A stretch of DNA of 52,893 nucleotides from Sphingomonadales bacterium (GCA_027485735.1 JAIXQM010000033.1:1-52893); one strand, 5' to 3'; positions 16,802 through 25,627 are shown, numbered from the stretch's first letter. Numbers and translations: made by a program. Notes: generated from the letters alone by a model not told the origin.

Positions 16802-17392
16802 TCAGGCCACCTTGAACCCTTCGCGGTTCATGCGGCTGGTCAGCGCCTTTTTCTCATCGTCGGTCAGCATCGCCTGCAAGGTCGGGAACACCACGTCCTC
16901 CTCCTCGCGCACGTGCGATTCAAAGGCGGTACGGATGGCGGCGACCTTTTCCAGAAAGCCTGGACCCTTCGCCTTGCCGATCATTTCCAGCGCATACAGG
17001 CCCTGCTTCACCTCGAAATGATCGGTGTTCAGCGCTTCGGCCACATCGCTCTGGCCATGTTCGGCCACCACGCAGTAGATCACATATTCTTCCTGCACCT
17101 GGTGCTTGCCCATGGCGTACTGCAGTTCGAGCACCAGCGCGGCGCGCTTGGCCACATCCTCTTCCCGCGTGGCCGCCAGCTGCTCCAGCAGGGTTCGCGC
17201 GGCCTGATGCTCGGCCTTCAGGCCTTCGAACCAGTCACCCGCGGCAAAGGTCGCCGCTTGCGACGCCGCCTTGCGACCCGCCGAAACCATCATGCCCAGC
17301 CCGAAACCAGCCACCCCGGCCATCAAGGCCGATGTGCCGCCGTTGCCGATCGTCATCTTCCGTCCCATCGTGCGTGCGCTTGTATCCGTCAT
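16802..17392 (-). CDS. Membrane-associated hemerythrin (HHE) protein
   Basis: 196 residues. ATG 17392 is chosen because AAAGGAGAATT precedes it; the open frame upstream runs into the repeat element and lacks coding character. Residues 16-39 form a glycine-rich hydrophobic segment (GNGGTSALMAGVAGFGLGMM) that may insert in the membrane. A four-helix HHE domain follows, with likely di-iron ligands H62, H97, E101, H125, H160 and E164. Such proteins bind O2, NO or iron and are linked with protection from reactive nitrogen or oxygen. It stands alone, convergent with dapD and divergent from the M20 peptidases. Confidence 0.85.
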   Translation of the reverse strand: MTDTSARTMGRKMTIGNGGTSALMAGVAGFGLGMMVSAGRKAASQAATFAAGDWFEGLKAEHQAARTLLEQLAATREEDVAKRAALVLELQYAMGKHQVQEEYVIYCVVAEHGQSDVAEALNTDHFEVKQGLYALEMIGKAKGPGFLEKVAAIRTAFESHVREEEDVVFPTLQAMLTDDEKKALTSRMNREGFKVA

Positions 17393-17749
17393 GGTGAATT
17401 CTCCTTTTCCCATGACCATCAAACCCGTGCCGCGCGCAGAAGTTCCAACGGCCGGCGATGTTCGTCCGGCATTCCGGGCAGCCTGTCCCAGCGTGTATTT
17501 GTGCGCTGAAGGAAAAAGGAAAAGTCGGGGCCTCCGACGGGCAGGGTCGCAGACCCTGCACCCGTTTGTTTTCGGGCGACCCATTTCTCACAGCCAGTAC
17601 GATTAGGACCTCGTGCGACAGGATTGAAACAACGAAAGTGGGTGCAAGGCCTCAGGCCCTGCCCGCCGGAGGCCATTTCTTCCTATCGCCTTTGCCCCTT
17701 GCCATCCCGCAGCCGCCCCGCTTTGATGCCGGCAACAAGGGGAAACATC
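17393..17749. other. 357-bp intergenic region with a repeat element
   Basis: This gap between divergent genes holds the hemerythrin ribosome-binding site at its left end, repeat copy 1 in the middle (17531-17673) and the M20 ribosome-binding site AAGGGG at its right end. Open frames crossing it on either strand simply read through the repeat. I could not identify a convincing promoter for either gene. Confidence 0.5.
17531..17673. repeat. REP/BIME-like repeat, copy 1
   Basis: The left arm 17531-17563 (starts GCCTCCGACGGGCAGGG, ends CTGCACC) and the right arm 17640-17673 (its inverse) flank 76 bp. Each arm folds by itself: left inner stem GCAGGGTC/GACCCTGC with loop GCA; right inner stem, read on the minus strand, GCAGGGCC/GGCCTTGC with loop TGA. 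Inside the left arm is the segment GTTTGTTTTCGGGC, related to the same position in copy 2. It is a copy of the family also found at 25388, 29757 and 36044. Confidence 0.85.
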
Positions 17750-19153
17750 ATGCGCACATTCATCGCCGCACTTCTGGCCGCCACCATCGCCGTTCCGGCC
17801 AGCGCTCAGGCGCTACGACCCGACCAGCAGGCGTTCCGCGCGCTCTACAAGGAGCTGGTGGAGACCAACACCACCGTGTCCACTGGCAGTTGCAATCTGG
17901 CCGCCGAGCGGATGGCGACGCGGTTGAAGGCAGCCGGTTACACCGATGCCGATATCAAGCTGTTCCCCGGTTCCGCAGAACGCCCGCAGGATGGCGGGAT
18001 GGTGGCCACGCTGAAGGGCAGTGATCCGAAGGCCAAGGCGATCCTGCTGCTCTCCCACCTCGATGTGGTGGAGGCCAAGCGCGCCGATTGGGAGCGCGAT
18101 CCCTTCGCCTTCATCGAGGAGGGCGGCTTTTTCTATGGTCGCGGTGTGAGCGACGACAAGGCGCATGGCGCGATCTTCACCGATGCCATGATCCGGCTGA
18201 AGCAGGGCAAGGCGCCGAAGCGCACCGTGAAGCTGGCGCTGACCTGTGGTGAGGAGGGCGGGCCCTACAACAGCGCCAAGTGGCTTGTGGAAGAGCATCG
18301 CGATTGGATCGATGCGGAATTTGCCCTGAACGAGGGCGGCGGCGGCAAGGCCGATGCGACCGGCAAGCCGATCAGCCTCGCCTTCCAGGCCGGCGAGAAA
18401 GTGTATCAGGATTTCACCCTGGAAACCCGCAACCCCGGCGGCCACAGCAGCCGGCCGCGCCCGGACAATGCGATCAATGAACTCGCCGCCGGTCTGGTGA
18501 ACCTGGCAAAGAATGATTTCCCGGTGATACTGTCGGACACAACGCGCGCCTATTTCGCCGAGATGGCCAAGATGAGCGATGCGCCCACCGCTGCTGCCAT
18601 CCGCACCCTGCTGGCCAATCCGGCCGACGCGGCTGCCGAAGCCATCGTGTCGAAGGATCCGGGCTGGCACAGCACGTTGCGCACCACCTGCGTCGCCACC
18701 ATGCTGGACGCCGGCCACGCCCGCAACGCCCTGCCGCAGCGCGCCCAGGCCAATGTGAACTGCCGGATGTTCCCCGGTGAAAGCGTCGAAAAAGTCCGCG
18801 GCCAGATCGCCGAGCGGCTGGGTGATCCAACGATCACCGTCACCCCGCGCGCCAGCGAAAACCCGGAAAAGGCCGCGCCGCCGCCGCCGCTGTCGGACAT
18901 GGTTTATGGCCCTGCCGTCGCGCTCGCCACCAAGCATTTCCCCGGCATCCCGCTCATCCCGACCATGGCCACCGGCGCCACCGATGGTCGTTATCTGAAC
19001 GCTGCCGGCATGCCGACCTATGGCATGCCCGGCCGTTTCGGCATGCCCGACGGCAATGGCGTCCACGGCCTCAACGAGCGCATCTCGGTGGCCGGCGTGA
19101 TGAAGGAACGCGATTATCTGTTCGATCTGATCACTGCCTACGCTGCCAAGTGA
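17750..19153 (+). CDS. Secreted M20-family metallopeptidase, paralogue A
   Basis: 467 residues; ATG 17750 follows AAGGGGAAA and starts a signal peptide ending in ASAQ. The M20 metal-binding set is visible: HLD in LLLSHLDVVE, SDDKA, the catalytic CGEEGG pair, the glutamate in FALNEGG, and HGLNE near the end. The lid domain carries NPGGHSSRP. These di-zinc exopeptidases remove residues from short peptides or N-acyl amino acids; the export signal indicates a periplasmic or outer location. It is the first of three tandem, similar genes. Substrate is not determinable. Confidence 0.9.
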   Translation: MRTFIAALLAATIAVPASAQALRPDQQAFRALYKELVETNTTVSTGSCNLAAERMATRLKAAGYTDADIKLFPGSAERPQDGGMVATLKGSDPKAKAILLLSHLDVVEAKRADWERDPFAFIEEGGFFYGRGVSDDKAHGAIFTDAMIRLKQGKAPKRTVKLALTCGEEGGPYNSAKWLVEEHRDWIDAEFALNEGGGGKADATGKPISLAFQAGEKVYQDFTLETRNPGGHSSRPRPDNAINELAAGLVNLAKNDFPVILSDTTRAYFAEMAKMSDAPTAAAIRTLLANPADAAAEAIVSKDPGWHSTLRTTCVATMLDAGHARNALPQRAQANVNCRMFPGESVEKVRGQIAERLGDPTITVTPRASENPEKAAPPPPLSDMVYGPAVALATKHFPGIPLIPTMATGATDGRYLNAAGMPTYGMPGRFGMPDGNGVHGLNERISVAGVMKERDYLFDLITAYAAK

Positions 19154-19161
19154 CGCCAGCA

Positions 19162-20559
19162 ATGCGCGCCCTTTTCCTCGCTGCCGCCCTGCTTTCCGGC
19201 ACCGCCGCGTCGGCCCAATTGCGCCCCGATCAGGCCGCGTTTCGCGGGCTCTACAAGGAGCTGATCGAGACCAACACCACCGTTTCCGCCGGCAGCTGTA
19301 CGCTGGCGGCCGAACGCATGGCGACGCGGTTGAAGGCGGCGGGCTTTGGTGATGCCGATATCAAGCTGTTCAACGGGCCGAAGGATCGGCCGCAGGATGG
19401 CGGGCTGGTGGCAACGCTGGCCGGAAAGGACGCCAAGTCCAAGGCGATCCTGCTGCTCGCCCATATCGACGTGGTGGAAGCCAAGCGCGCCGATTGGGAG
19501 CGTGACCCGTTCACCCTGATCGAGGAAGGCGGCTGGTTTTACGGTCGCGGCACCAGTGACGACAAGGCCCAGGCCGCCATCTTCACCGACACGCTTATCC
19601 GCCTGAAAGCCGCCGGCAAACCGCTGAAGCGCACGCTGAAACTGGCGCTGACCTGCGGCGAGGAAAGCCCGGCCGTGTTCAACGGCGCCGAATGGCTGGT
19701 GAAGGAGCACAAGGACTGGATCGACGCCGAATTCGCGCTGAACGAAGGCGGCATCGGCGTTTCGGACGACAAGGGCAACCCGCTGAAACTCGCCTTCCAG
19801 GCTGGCGAGAAGGTTTATCAGGATTTCCGGCTGGAAGCCCGCAACCCCGGCGGCCACAGCAGCCAGCCGCGGCCCGACAACGCCATCTATCAGCTCACCG
19901 CCGGGCTGAACCGGCTGGCGGCAACAGAATTCCCGGTGCAGTTCACCGATGCCAGCCGCGCCTATTTCACCGCCATGGCCGGCCAGGTGGGCGGTGAGGT
20001 GGGCGCCGCCATGCGCGCGCTGCTCGCCAATCCGACCGATGCGGCGGCCAACGCCATCGTGTCGCGCGACCCGAACTGGCATTCGATGCTGCGCACCACC
20101 TGTGTGGCAACGCGGCTGGATGCCGGCCATGCCAACAACGCGCTGGCCCAGCGCGCTTCGGCCAACATCAACTGCCGCATGTTCCCCGGCGACAGCCTTG
20201 AGAAAGTGCGCGGCCAGATCATCGCCGCCATTGCTGATCCTGGCCTGACGCTGGTCACCGATGCCGAGGTGAGCCCGACACCGCCGCCACCACCACTGAC
20301 AGCCGCCATCTATGATCCGGCGGTGGCGCTGGCGAGGAAGCACTTCCCCGGTGTGCCGCTGCTGCCCACGATGGTGACAGGTGCCACCGATGGCCGCTTC
20401 CTGAGCGCCGGCGGCATCCCCACCTATGGTGTGCCCGGCATGGTGGCGGACAAGACGCTCAACAATGTTCACGGACTCAACGAACGGATCAGCGTGACCA
20501 ATCTCTACACCACGCGCGATTATCTGTTCGATCTGATCAACGCCTACGCTGCCAAATAA
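19162..20559 (+). CDS. Secreted M20-family metallopeptidase, paralogue B
   Basis: 465 residues from ATG 19162; a GTG at 19150 overlapping the previous stop is in frame, but the ATG gives the cleaner signal peptide (MRALFLAAALLSGTAASAQ). The same active-site set as paralogue A is present: LLLAHIDVVE, SDDKA, CGEES, FALNEGG, NPGGHSSQP and HGLNE. It is very close to paralogue A in the N-terminal third, with the shared RPDQAAFRGLYKEL-type start, showing tandem duplication. It begins 8 bases after A and so is in one operon. Confidence 0.9.
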   Translation: MRALFLAAALLSGTAASAQLRPDQAAFRGLYKELIETNTTVSAGSCTLAAERMATRLKAAGFGDADIKLFNGPKDRPQDGGLVATLAGKDAKSKAILLLAHIDVVEAKRADWERDPFTLIEEGGWFYGRGTSDDKAQAAIFTDTLIRLKAAGKPLKRTLKLALTCGEESPAVFNGAEWLVKEHKDWIDAEFALNEGGIGVSDDKGNPLKLAFQAGEKVYQDFRLEARNPGGHSSQPRPDNAIYQLTAGLNRLAATEFPVQFTDASRAYFTAMAGQVGGEVGAAMRALLANPTDAAANAIVSRDPNWHSMLRTTCVATRLDAGHANNALAQRASANINCRMFPGDSLEKVRGQIIAAIADPGLTLVTDAEVSPTPPPPPLTAAIYDPAVALARKHFPGVPLLPTMVTGATDGRFLSAGGIPTYGVPGMVADKTLNNVHGLNERISVTNLYTTRDYLFDLINAYAAK

Positions 20560-20569
20560 GGATAAACCG

Positions 20570-21973
20570 ATGCGCGCGCTCTTCCTCGCTACAGCCCTGT
20601 TCGCTGGCACCGCAGCTCAGGCCCAATATGTCAGCCAGCAGCCGGGCGAGGCCCAATTTCGAGCCCTGTTCAAGGAGATGGTGGAGACCGACACCAGCGT
20701 CACCACCGGCAGCTGCACAGCGGCGGCCGACAAATTGGCGGTGCGCTTCAAGGCGGCCGGCTTTAGCGATACCGAAATCACCCAGTTCAACGTGCCGGAA
20801 TTCCCCAAGGATGGCGGCATCGTTGTCCATCTGAAGGGCAGCGACCCCAAGGTGAAGCCGATGCTGCTGCTCGGCCACCTCGATGTGGTCGCCGCCAAGC
20901 CGGAAGACTGGACGCGCAGCCCGTTCAAACTGATCGAGGAAGACGGCTATTTCTATGGCCGCGGCACCTTCGACGACAAGGCGCAGGCCAGCATCTGGGC
21001 CGATCTCCTGATCCGCATGAAGGCCGGCAAGGCGCCAAAACGCACCATCAAGCTGGCGCTGACCTGCGGGGAGGAGACCACTTACGCCTTCAACGGCGCC
21101 GATTGGCTGGCGAAGAATCGCCCCGAACTGATCATGGCCGAATTCGCGTTGAACGAAGGCGGCGGCGGCCGCAACGGCCCCGATGGCAAGCCGCAGGGCC
21201 TGGCCGTGCAGGTGGGCGAAAAGACGGTGCAGAATTTCTGGATCGAAGCCACCAACCCCGGCGGCCACAGCAGCGTGCCGCGCCCTGATAACGCCATCAC
21301 CGATCTCACCGCCGCCGTGGTCGCCGTGAACAGGCACGAATTCCCGGTGCAGTTCACCGATACCACCCGCACCTATTTCACCACGCTGGCGAAGGTGATG
21401 CCCAATCCGGTTGGCCCGGCCATGGCCCGCCTGCTCACCAACCCAAATGATGCGGAAGCCAATCGCATCGTTTCGATGGACCCGACCAATCACAGTGTGC
21501 TGCGCACCACCTGCGTCACCACTCTGCTGGAAGCCGGCCACGCCGAAAATGCCCTGGCCCAGCGCGCCCGCGCCAACGTGAACTGCCGCATGTTCCCGGG
21601 CACCGATCCCAATGCACTGAAAGCCGATCTGGAAAAGGTCATCGCCAACGCCAAGGTAAACGTCAGCCTGAAACCGCCGATCCGCCCGGTGGCCAAGCCC
21701 ACCCCGATGAACCCAGCCATTATCGGCCCGATGACCAGCGTTGCCGCCAGGCACTTCCCCGGCGTGCCGATGCTGGCGATGATGAGCACGGGCGCCACCG
21801 ATGCCATCTACATCACCCCGATCGGCATCCCGGTGTACGGCGCCCCCGGCACGATGATCGATGCCGATGGCAATGGCATCCACGGTTTGAACGAACGCAT
21901 CAGTGTGCGCAGCCTGATGCAGGGCCGCGATTATCTCTCCGATCTGGTGATGGTGCTGGCGAATCCCAAATAG
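20570..21973 (+). CDS. Secreted M20-family metallopeptidase, paralogue C
   Basis: 467 residues from ATG 20570, preceded by AAGGATAA and 10 bases after paralogue B. The signal peptide resembles that of B (MRALFLATALFAGTAAQAQ). The metal and catalytic motifs are intact: LLLGHLDVVA, FDDKA in place of SDDKA, CGEETT, FALNEGGGG, NPGGHSSVP and HGLNE. It has diverged more from A and B than they have from each other by eye, suggesting an older duplication. It probably works on a related but different substrate. Confidence 0.9.
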   Translation: MRALFLATALFAGTAAQAQYVSQQPGEAQFRALFKEMVETDTSVTTGSCTAAADKLAVRFKAAGFSDTEITQFNVPEFPKDGGIVVHLKGSDPKVKPMLLLGHLDVVAAKPEDWTRSPFKLIEEDGYFYGRGTFDDKAQASIWADLLIRMKAGKAPKRTIKLALTCGEETTYAFNGADWLAKNRPELIMAEFALNEGGGGRNGPDGKPQGLAVQVGEKTVQNFWIEATNPGGHSSVPRPDNAITDLTAAVVAVNRHEFPVQFTDTTRTYFTTLAKVMPNPVGPAMARLLTNPNDAEANRIVSMDPTNHSVLRTTCVTTLLEAGHAENALAQRARANVNCRMFPGTDPNALKADLEKVIANAKVNVSLKPPIRPVAKPTPMNPAIIGPMTSVAARHFPGVPMLAMMSTGATDAIYITPIGIPVYGAPGTMIDADGNGIHGLNERISVRSLMQGRDYLSDLVMVLANPK

Positions 21974-22001
21974 TCTGGCACTCCGGCCCGCAACACCCTA
22001 C

Positions 22002-22667
22002 ATGCCCGCCATGGACATCGCCCACCTGCTCAGCCCCGAAGCCCTGTCCGCGTTTGGCCAGGTCGTGCTGATCGACGTCGTGCTGGCCGGCGACAACGCC
22101 ATTGTGGTCGGCGCCCTCGCAGCCGGCCTCCCGGCGGTCCAGCGCAAGAAGGTCATCCTGATCGGCATCATCGCTGCGCTGGTGCTGCGGATCATCTTTG
22201 CCCTGGCAGTCACCCAATTGCTGCAGATCGTCGGCCTCATCCTCGCCGGCGGGCTGCTGCTGCTGTGGGTGGCTTGGCGCATGTGGCGCGAAATCAACCC
22301 GCGCAGCGCCCTGATCGACGCGCCGGGCAGCGACAGCGATGATTTCGTCGCCACCGATGCACCGCCGCCGGCCAAGAGCTTCGCCGCCGCCGCGTGGAGC
22401 GTTGCGCTGGCCGACGTGTCGATGAGCCTCGACAATGTGCTCGCCGTCGCCGGTGCTGCGCGCGAACATCCCGATATCCTCATCGCCGGCCTGGTGCTGT
22501 CGGTCGCGCTGATGGGCATCGCCGCCAACATCATCGCCCAGTATATCGAGCGCTACCGCTGGATCGCCTATGTCGGCCTGGTCGTGATCGTCTATGTCGC
22601 CTTCAAGATGATCTGGGAGGGCTTCAACGAAGTCGCCCCCATCGTGCAACCGATGGTGGGCATGTAA
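22002..22667 (+). CDS. TerC/YjbE-family integral membrane protein
   Basis: 221 residues from ATG 22002; an alternative ATG at 22011 gives MDIAHLL and neither has a clear ribosome-binding site. There are about seven hydrophobic helices and the family's metal-site motifs: DVVLAGDNAIVV in the first half and DVSMSLDNVLAV in the second. Family members export manganese or load it into exoenzymes. The 28 bp before it leave no room for a manganese (yybP-ykoY) riboswitch. It may be cotranscribed with the M20 genes. It converges with the qor-like gene, only six bases away. Confidence 0.88.
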   Translation: MPAMDIAHLLSPEALSAFGQVVLIDVVLAGDNAIVVGALAAGLPAVQRKKVILIGIIAALVLRIIFALAVTQLLQIVGLILAGGLLLLWVAWRMWREINPRSALIDAPGSDSDDFVATDAPPPAKSFAAAAWSVALADVSMSLDNVLAVAGAAREHPDILIAGLVLSVALMGIAANIIAQYIERYRWIAYVGLVVIVYVAFKMIWEGFNEVAPIVQPMVGM

Positions 22668-22673
22668 GCCCTC

Positions 22674-23639
22674 TTACGGAACCAGCACCGTCGAACCCGT
22701 CGTCAGCCGCGCCGCCAGATCCTCATGCGCCTTGGCAGCATTGGCCAGCTTGTACCGCTGGTTGATCGCCAGCTTCAGCCCACCCGATGCCATCAGGCCC
22801 AGCACGCGCCCGGCATGCTGCAGCCGCTCTTCCGGCGTCGCATAGTAATCAAACAGCGTCGGCCGCGTCGCAAACAGCGATCCCTTGCGCGCCAATATGC
22901 CCAGATCCACCCCCGAAACCGGGCCGGAGGCATTGCCGAAACTGATCATCAGGCCCCGCCGTTTCAGGCTGTCCAGGCTTGATTCCCAACTGTTCTTGCC
23001 CACCCCGTCAAACACCACGTCTACACCGCGTCCACCGGTCAGCGCCCGCACTTGCGCCGCCACATCGCTGCCATCCAGCACACCATGATCCGCCCCGTGC
23101 GCGGCGGCCAGCGCCAGTTTCTGCGGCGTGCCGGCAACCGCAATAACGGTCGCCCCCGCCAGCTTCAGCCATTGCACCAGCAACAGGCCCACACCGCCCG
23201 CCGCCGCCGGCACCAGCGCCCAGTCCCCTGGCCGAACCTTCGCGCAGCGTTCCACCAGGAATTCGGTGGTGCAGCCCTTCAACAGCCCGGCCGCTGCCAT
23301 CTCGTCCGACACACCATCAGGCAACGGAACCAGCATCGCCGCAGCAATGTTGCGGTGTGTGGCATAGGCGCCGATCGGCCCCCAGCAATAGCCCACGCGC
23401 GTGCCAACGCTCAGCGTCACTCCCTCGCCCACCGCTTCCACCACGCCAGCCGCTTCGAGCCCCAGCCCTGATGGGAAGGCAATCGGATACAGTCCGGAAC
23501 GGTGATAGGTGTCGATGAAATTCAGCCCGATCGCCGTGTGGCGCAGCAGCACCTCCCCCGGCCCCAGCGGCGGCAGCGTGATGTCCTGCCACTGCATCAC
23601 TTCCGGGCCACCACTGGCATCGATCCGGATCGCTTTCAT
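22674..23639 (-). CDS. Quinone oxidoreductase (MDR family)
   Basis: 321 residues. Of two in-frame ATGs (23645 and 23639), the second is better spaced from AGGGGA. It is a zinc-free medium-chain dehydrogenase: an N-terminal GroES-like domain (GPGEVLLRHTAIGLNFIDTY), then a Rossmann domain with the nucleotide motif AAAGGVGLLLVQ. This pattern matches NADPH:quinone reductase (Qor), which reduces quinones or enones in the cytoplasm. It is transcribed alone, away from the DUF6489-mnmE unit. Confidence 0.92.
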   Translation of the reverse strand: MKAIRIDASGGPEVMQWQDITLPPLGPGEVLLRHTAIGLNFIDTYHRSGLYPIAFPSGLGLEAAGVVEAVGEGVTLSVGTRVGYCWGPIGAYATHRNIAAAMLVPLPDGVSDEMAAAGLLKGCTTEFLVERCAKVRPGDWALVPAAAGGVGLLLVQWLKLAGATVIAVAGTPQKLALAAAHGADHGVLDGSDVAAQVRALTGGRGVDVVFDGVGKNSWESSLDSLKRRGLMISFGNASGPVSGVDLGILARKGSLFATRPTLFDYYATPEERLQHAGRVLGLMASGGLKLAINQRYKLANAAKAHEDLAARLTTGSTVLVP

Positions 23640-23720
23640 GACCATTCCCCTTCATGCTGCACTTATGTTGCGCGGTAACTGTTTGTTTTTGCTTGAATGA
23701 CAGTTCGACTCAGCATCGCC

Positions 23721-23750
23721 TTGCCGATTGCCACTTCCCACCGCTACACT
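23721..23750 (+). promoter_or_regulatory. Predicted promoter for DUF6489-mnmE
   Basis: TTGCCG (-35) and TACACT (-10) with an 18-base spacer lie about 40 bases before the DUF6489 start; AAGGAAAAGAGG supplies the ribosome-binding site. It resembles a housekeeping sigma promoter. A separate inverted pair, AACTGT (23677) and ACAGTT (23700), sits between it and the divergent qor-like gene. Confidence 0.5.
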
Positions 23751-23787
23751 AGCGCGAACCGAGCCAAGGAAAAGAGGCATTGCGGCC

Positions 23788-24036
23788 ATGAAGATCAGCT
23801 TCGACATTGATTGCACCCCCGAAGAAGCCCGCACCTTCTTTGGCCTGCCCGATCTGCAGCCCCTGCACGATGTCTATCTCGATCGCATGAAGACGGCGAT
23901 GACCGAAGGCATCAACGCCGCCGATTGGCAGCGCATGATGCAGAACTGGGCGCCCGGCATCGCCGGCGGTTTCGAACAATGGCAGAAACTGATGATGGCC
24001 GGGCTCGGCGCCGCCGCCGGCAAGTCGCAAGGCTGA
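23788..24036 (+). CDS. Small DUF6489-like protein
   Basis: 82 residues from ATG 23788, behind AAGGAAAAGAGG; the open frame upstream is shown non-coding by its lack of a ribosome site. It starts MKISFDIDCTPEEAR and ends in a Gly/Ala-rich tail. The pattern D-x-D-C-T-P-x-E-A-R with a later WQRMMQNWAPG is what I recall of the DUF6489 family found upstream of mnmE in sphingomonads. No membrane segment or signal peptide. Function unknown; cotranscription with mnmE, 11 bases on, is likely. Confidence 0.65.
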   Translation: MKISFDIDCTPEEARTFFGLPDLQPLHDVYLDRMKTAMTEGINAADWQRMMQNWAPGIAGGFEQWQKLMMAGLGAAAGKSQG

Positions 24037-24047
24037 ACGATCCTGCC

Positions 24048-25352
24048 ATGACCGATACAATTGCGGCGCTGGCGAGCGGCCGTCCGCCGGCAGCGCTCGC
24101 CGTTATTCGCCTGTCTGGCCCGGCCGCCTTTGCCGCGGTCCAGGCCCTGGCCGGCCGCATCCCGCCGCCTCGCCGCCTCAGCCTGTGCCAGCTGCACGCG
24201 GGCGATAGCTTGCTCGATGAGGCCCTCGTCGCCGTCTTCCCCGGCCCCACAAGCGCCAGCGGCGAAGACCTTGCCGAATTCCACCTGCACGGCGGCCCCG
24301 CCGTCGTCTCAGGCGTGCTCACCGCCCTCACTGCACTGTCCGGCATCCGGCTGGCCGAACCCGGCGAATACACCCGCCGCGCCTTCGCCAATGGCCGCAT
24401 GGATCTCGCACAAGTCGAAGGCCTGGCCGATCTCGTCAGCGCTGAAACCGCCAGCCAACGCGATCAGGCCCTCGCCCTGGCCGGCGGCGCCCTCGGCCGC
24501 CTGGCTGACCAGTGGCGCGAGCGCTGCCTGATGCTGCTGGCCGAGGCCGAAGCCGGCCTCGATTTCGCTGAAGACGAAGCCGATGTCGCCGAGCGCCTCG
24601 ACGAAGCCGCCCGCCACCAGCTGCTGGCCATGGCCGATGAACTCGCCGGCCTGATTGCCGATTCCACCCGCGCCGCGCGCATCCGCGAGGGCCTCTCCAT
24701 TGCCGTCACCGGGCCACCAAATGTTGGAAAATCCAGCGTGGTCAATGCCTTGTCCATGCGCGACGCGGCCATCGTCACGCCCATCGCCGGCACCACACGC
24801 GACGCCATCGAAGTCCCGCTCGACCTGGGCGGCATCGCTGCCGTCCTGATCGATACGGCCGGCCTGCGCGACACAACCGATCCGATCGAAGCCGAAGGAA
24901 TTGCCCGCGCCCGGCGCCGCGCCGCCGCCGCCGATCTCGTCATCAGCGTCGCCAGCGCCGACGCCCCACACTGGCCCACACCACCCGACAACGGCCCGCC
25001 CCAACTGCTGCTGCTCAACAAATGCGACCTCGCGCAGCCTGATCTGCCACCGGACGTCCTGGCCGTCTCTGCCACCACCGGCACCGGCATGACCGCCGTG
25101 CGTGACTGGCTCTCCACCTGGGCCCACACCACTACCCGCCCTGGCGAACCGGCCCTGTTGGCCCACGCCCGCCACCGCGCCGCCTTCGCCGATGCCGCAG
25201 CCGCCCTGGGCGACGCCGCTCACGCCTCGGAACCGGTCCTCCGCGCCGAATCCCTCCGCGCCGCCGCCCATGCCTTCGGGCGCATCGCAGGCCGCATCGG
25301 CGTGGACGATGTCCTCGACCGCATCTTCAGCCGCTTCTGCATCGGAAAGTAA
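24048..25352 (+). CDS. mnmE: tRNA modification GTPase MnmE
   Basis: 434 residues from ATG 24048. The N-terminal folate-binding domain, the helical domain and an inserted GTPase domain are visible: G1 GPPNVGKSS (222-230), the TPIAGTTRD switch, G3 DTAG and G4 NKCD. The C-terminal FCIGK, with its essential cysteine, is intact. With MnmG it adds the carboxymethylaminomethyl group at U34 of several tRNAs. Here mnmG follows after 275 bp, separated by a repeat and a parS site. Confidence 0.97.
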   Translation: MTDTIAALASGRPPAALAVIRLSGPAAFAAVQALAGRIPPPRRLSLCQLHAGDSLLDEALVAVFPGPTSASGEDLAEFHLHGGPAVVSGVLTALTALSGIRLAEPGEYTRRAFANGRMDLAQVEGLADLVSAETASQRDQALALAGGALGRLADQWRERCLMLLAEAEAGLDFAEDEADVAERLDEAARHQLLAMADELAGLIADSTRAARIREGLSIAVTGPPNVGKSSVVNALSMRDAAIVTPIAGTTRDAIEVPLDLGGIAAVLIDTAGLRDTTDPIEAEGIARARRRAAAADLVISVASADAPHWPTPPDNGPPQLLLLNKCDLAQPDLPPDVLAVSATTGTGMTAVRDWLSTWAHTTTRPGEPALLAHARHRAAFADAAAALGDAAHASEPVLRAESLRAAAHAFGRIAGRIGVDDVLDRIFSRFCIGK

Positions 25353-25387
25353 TCCTCCCTGATTCCATCGTGTCTGGTAAAAAGGGA

Positions 25388-25565
25388 GCCTCCGGCGGGC
25401 AGGGACGCAGTCCCTGCACCCATTTGTTTTCGTGCAGCCCGCGCACCAGAAGCGCACTCCAGCGCCGCAGGCAATGATGACAGCCTGCGGCGCAGGCCAT
25501 TGAAACCATAGGCCCCGCCAAAATCGAAAGTGGGTGCAGGGGCTCAACCCCTGCCCGCCGGAGGC
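25388..25565. repeat. REP/BIME-like repeat, copy 2
   Basis: The left arm is 25388-25421 and the right arm 25532-25565, with 110 bp between. Inner stems: left GCAGGGAC/GTCCCTGC; right, on the minus strand, GCAGGGGT/GCCCCTGC. In the centre (25462-25493) is a further perfect 11-bp stem GCGCCGCAGGC/GCCTGCGGCGC with a 10-base loop. The element lies between mnmE and mnmG and ends 19 bases before a parS site. Confidence 0.87.
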
Positions 25566-25583
25566 TTCCTTGTACTTCCCCCC

Positions 25584-25601
25584 ATGTTTCACGTGAAACA
25601 T
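25584..25601. other. parS centromere-like site 1
   Basis: An 18-bp perfect palindrome with the core TGTTTCACGTGAAACA (25585-25600), matching the established ParB-binding consensus, in the leader of mnmG. ParB from the nearby parAB pair should bind here and slide along DNA after CTP binding. A parS site close to parAB and mnmG/rsmG is typical of origin-proximal regions. Confidence 0.93.
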
Positions 25602-25627
25602 CGCCCACGAATCGCTATGGAGACCGC

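Noticed and set aside
17419..17676. Open frames across repeat copy 1
   Set aside because: They read through the inverted arms; similar peptides (such as GLRPCPPEA) appear wherever the repeat occurs, so they are not genes.
17750..21973. M20 genes as dapE
   Set aside because: Proximity to dapD suggested it, but all three have signal peptides and lack the length and motifs of cytoplasmic DapE (about 375 residues).
21974..22001. Manganese (yybP-ykoY) riboswitch before the TerC gene
   Set aside because: Only 28 bp separate it from the previous gene, too short for the element.
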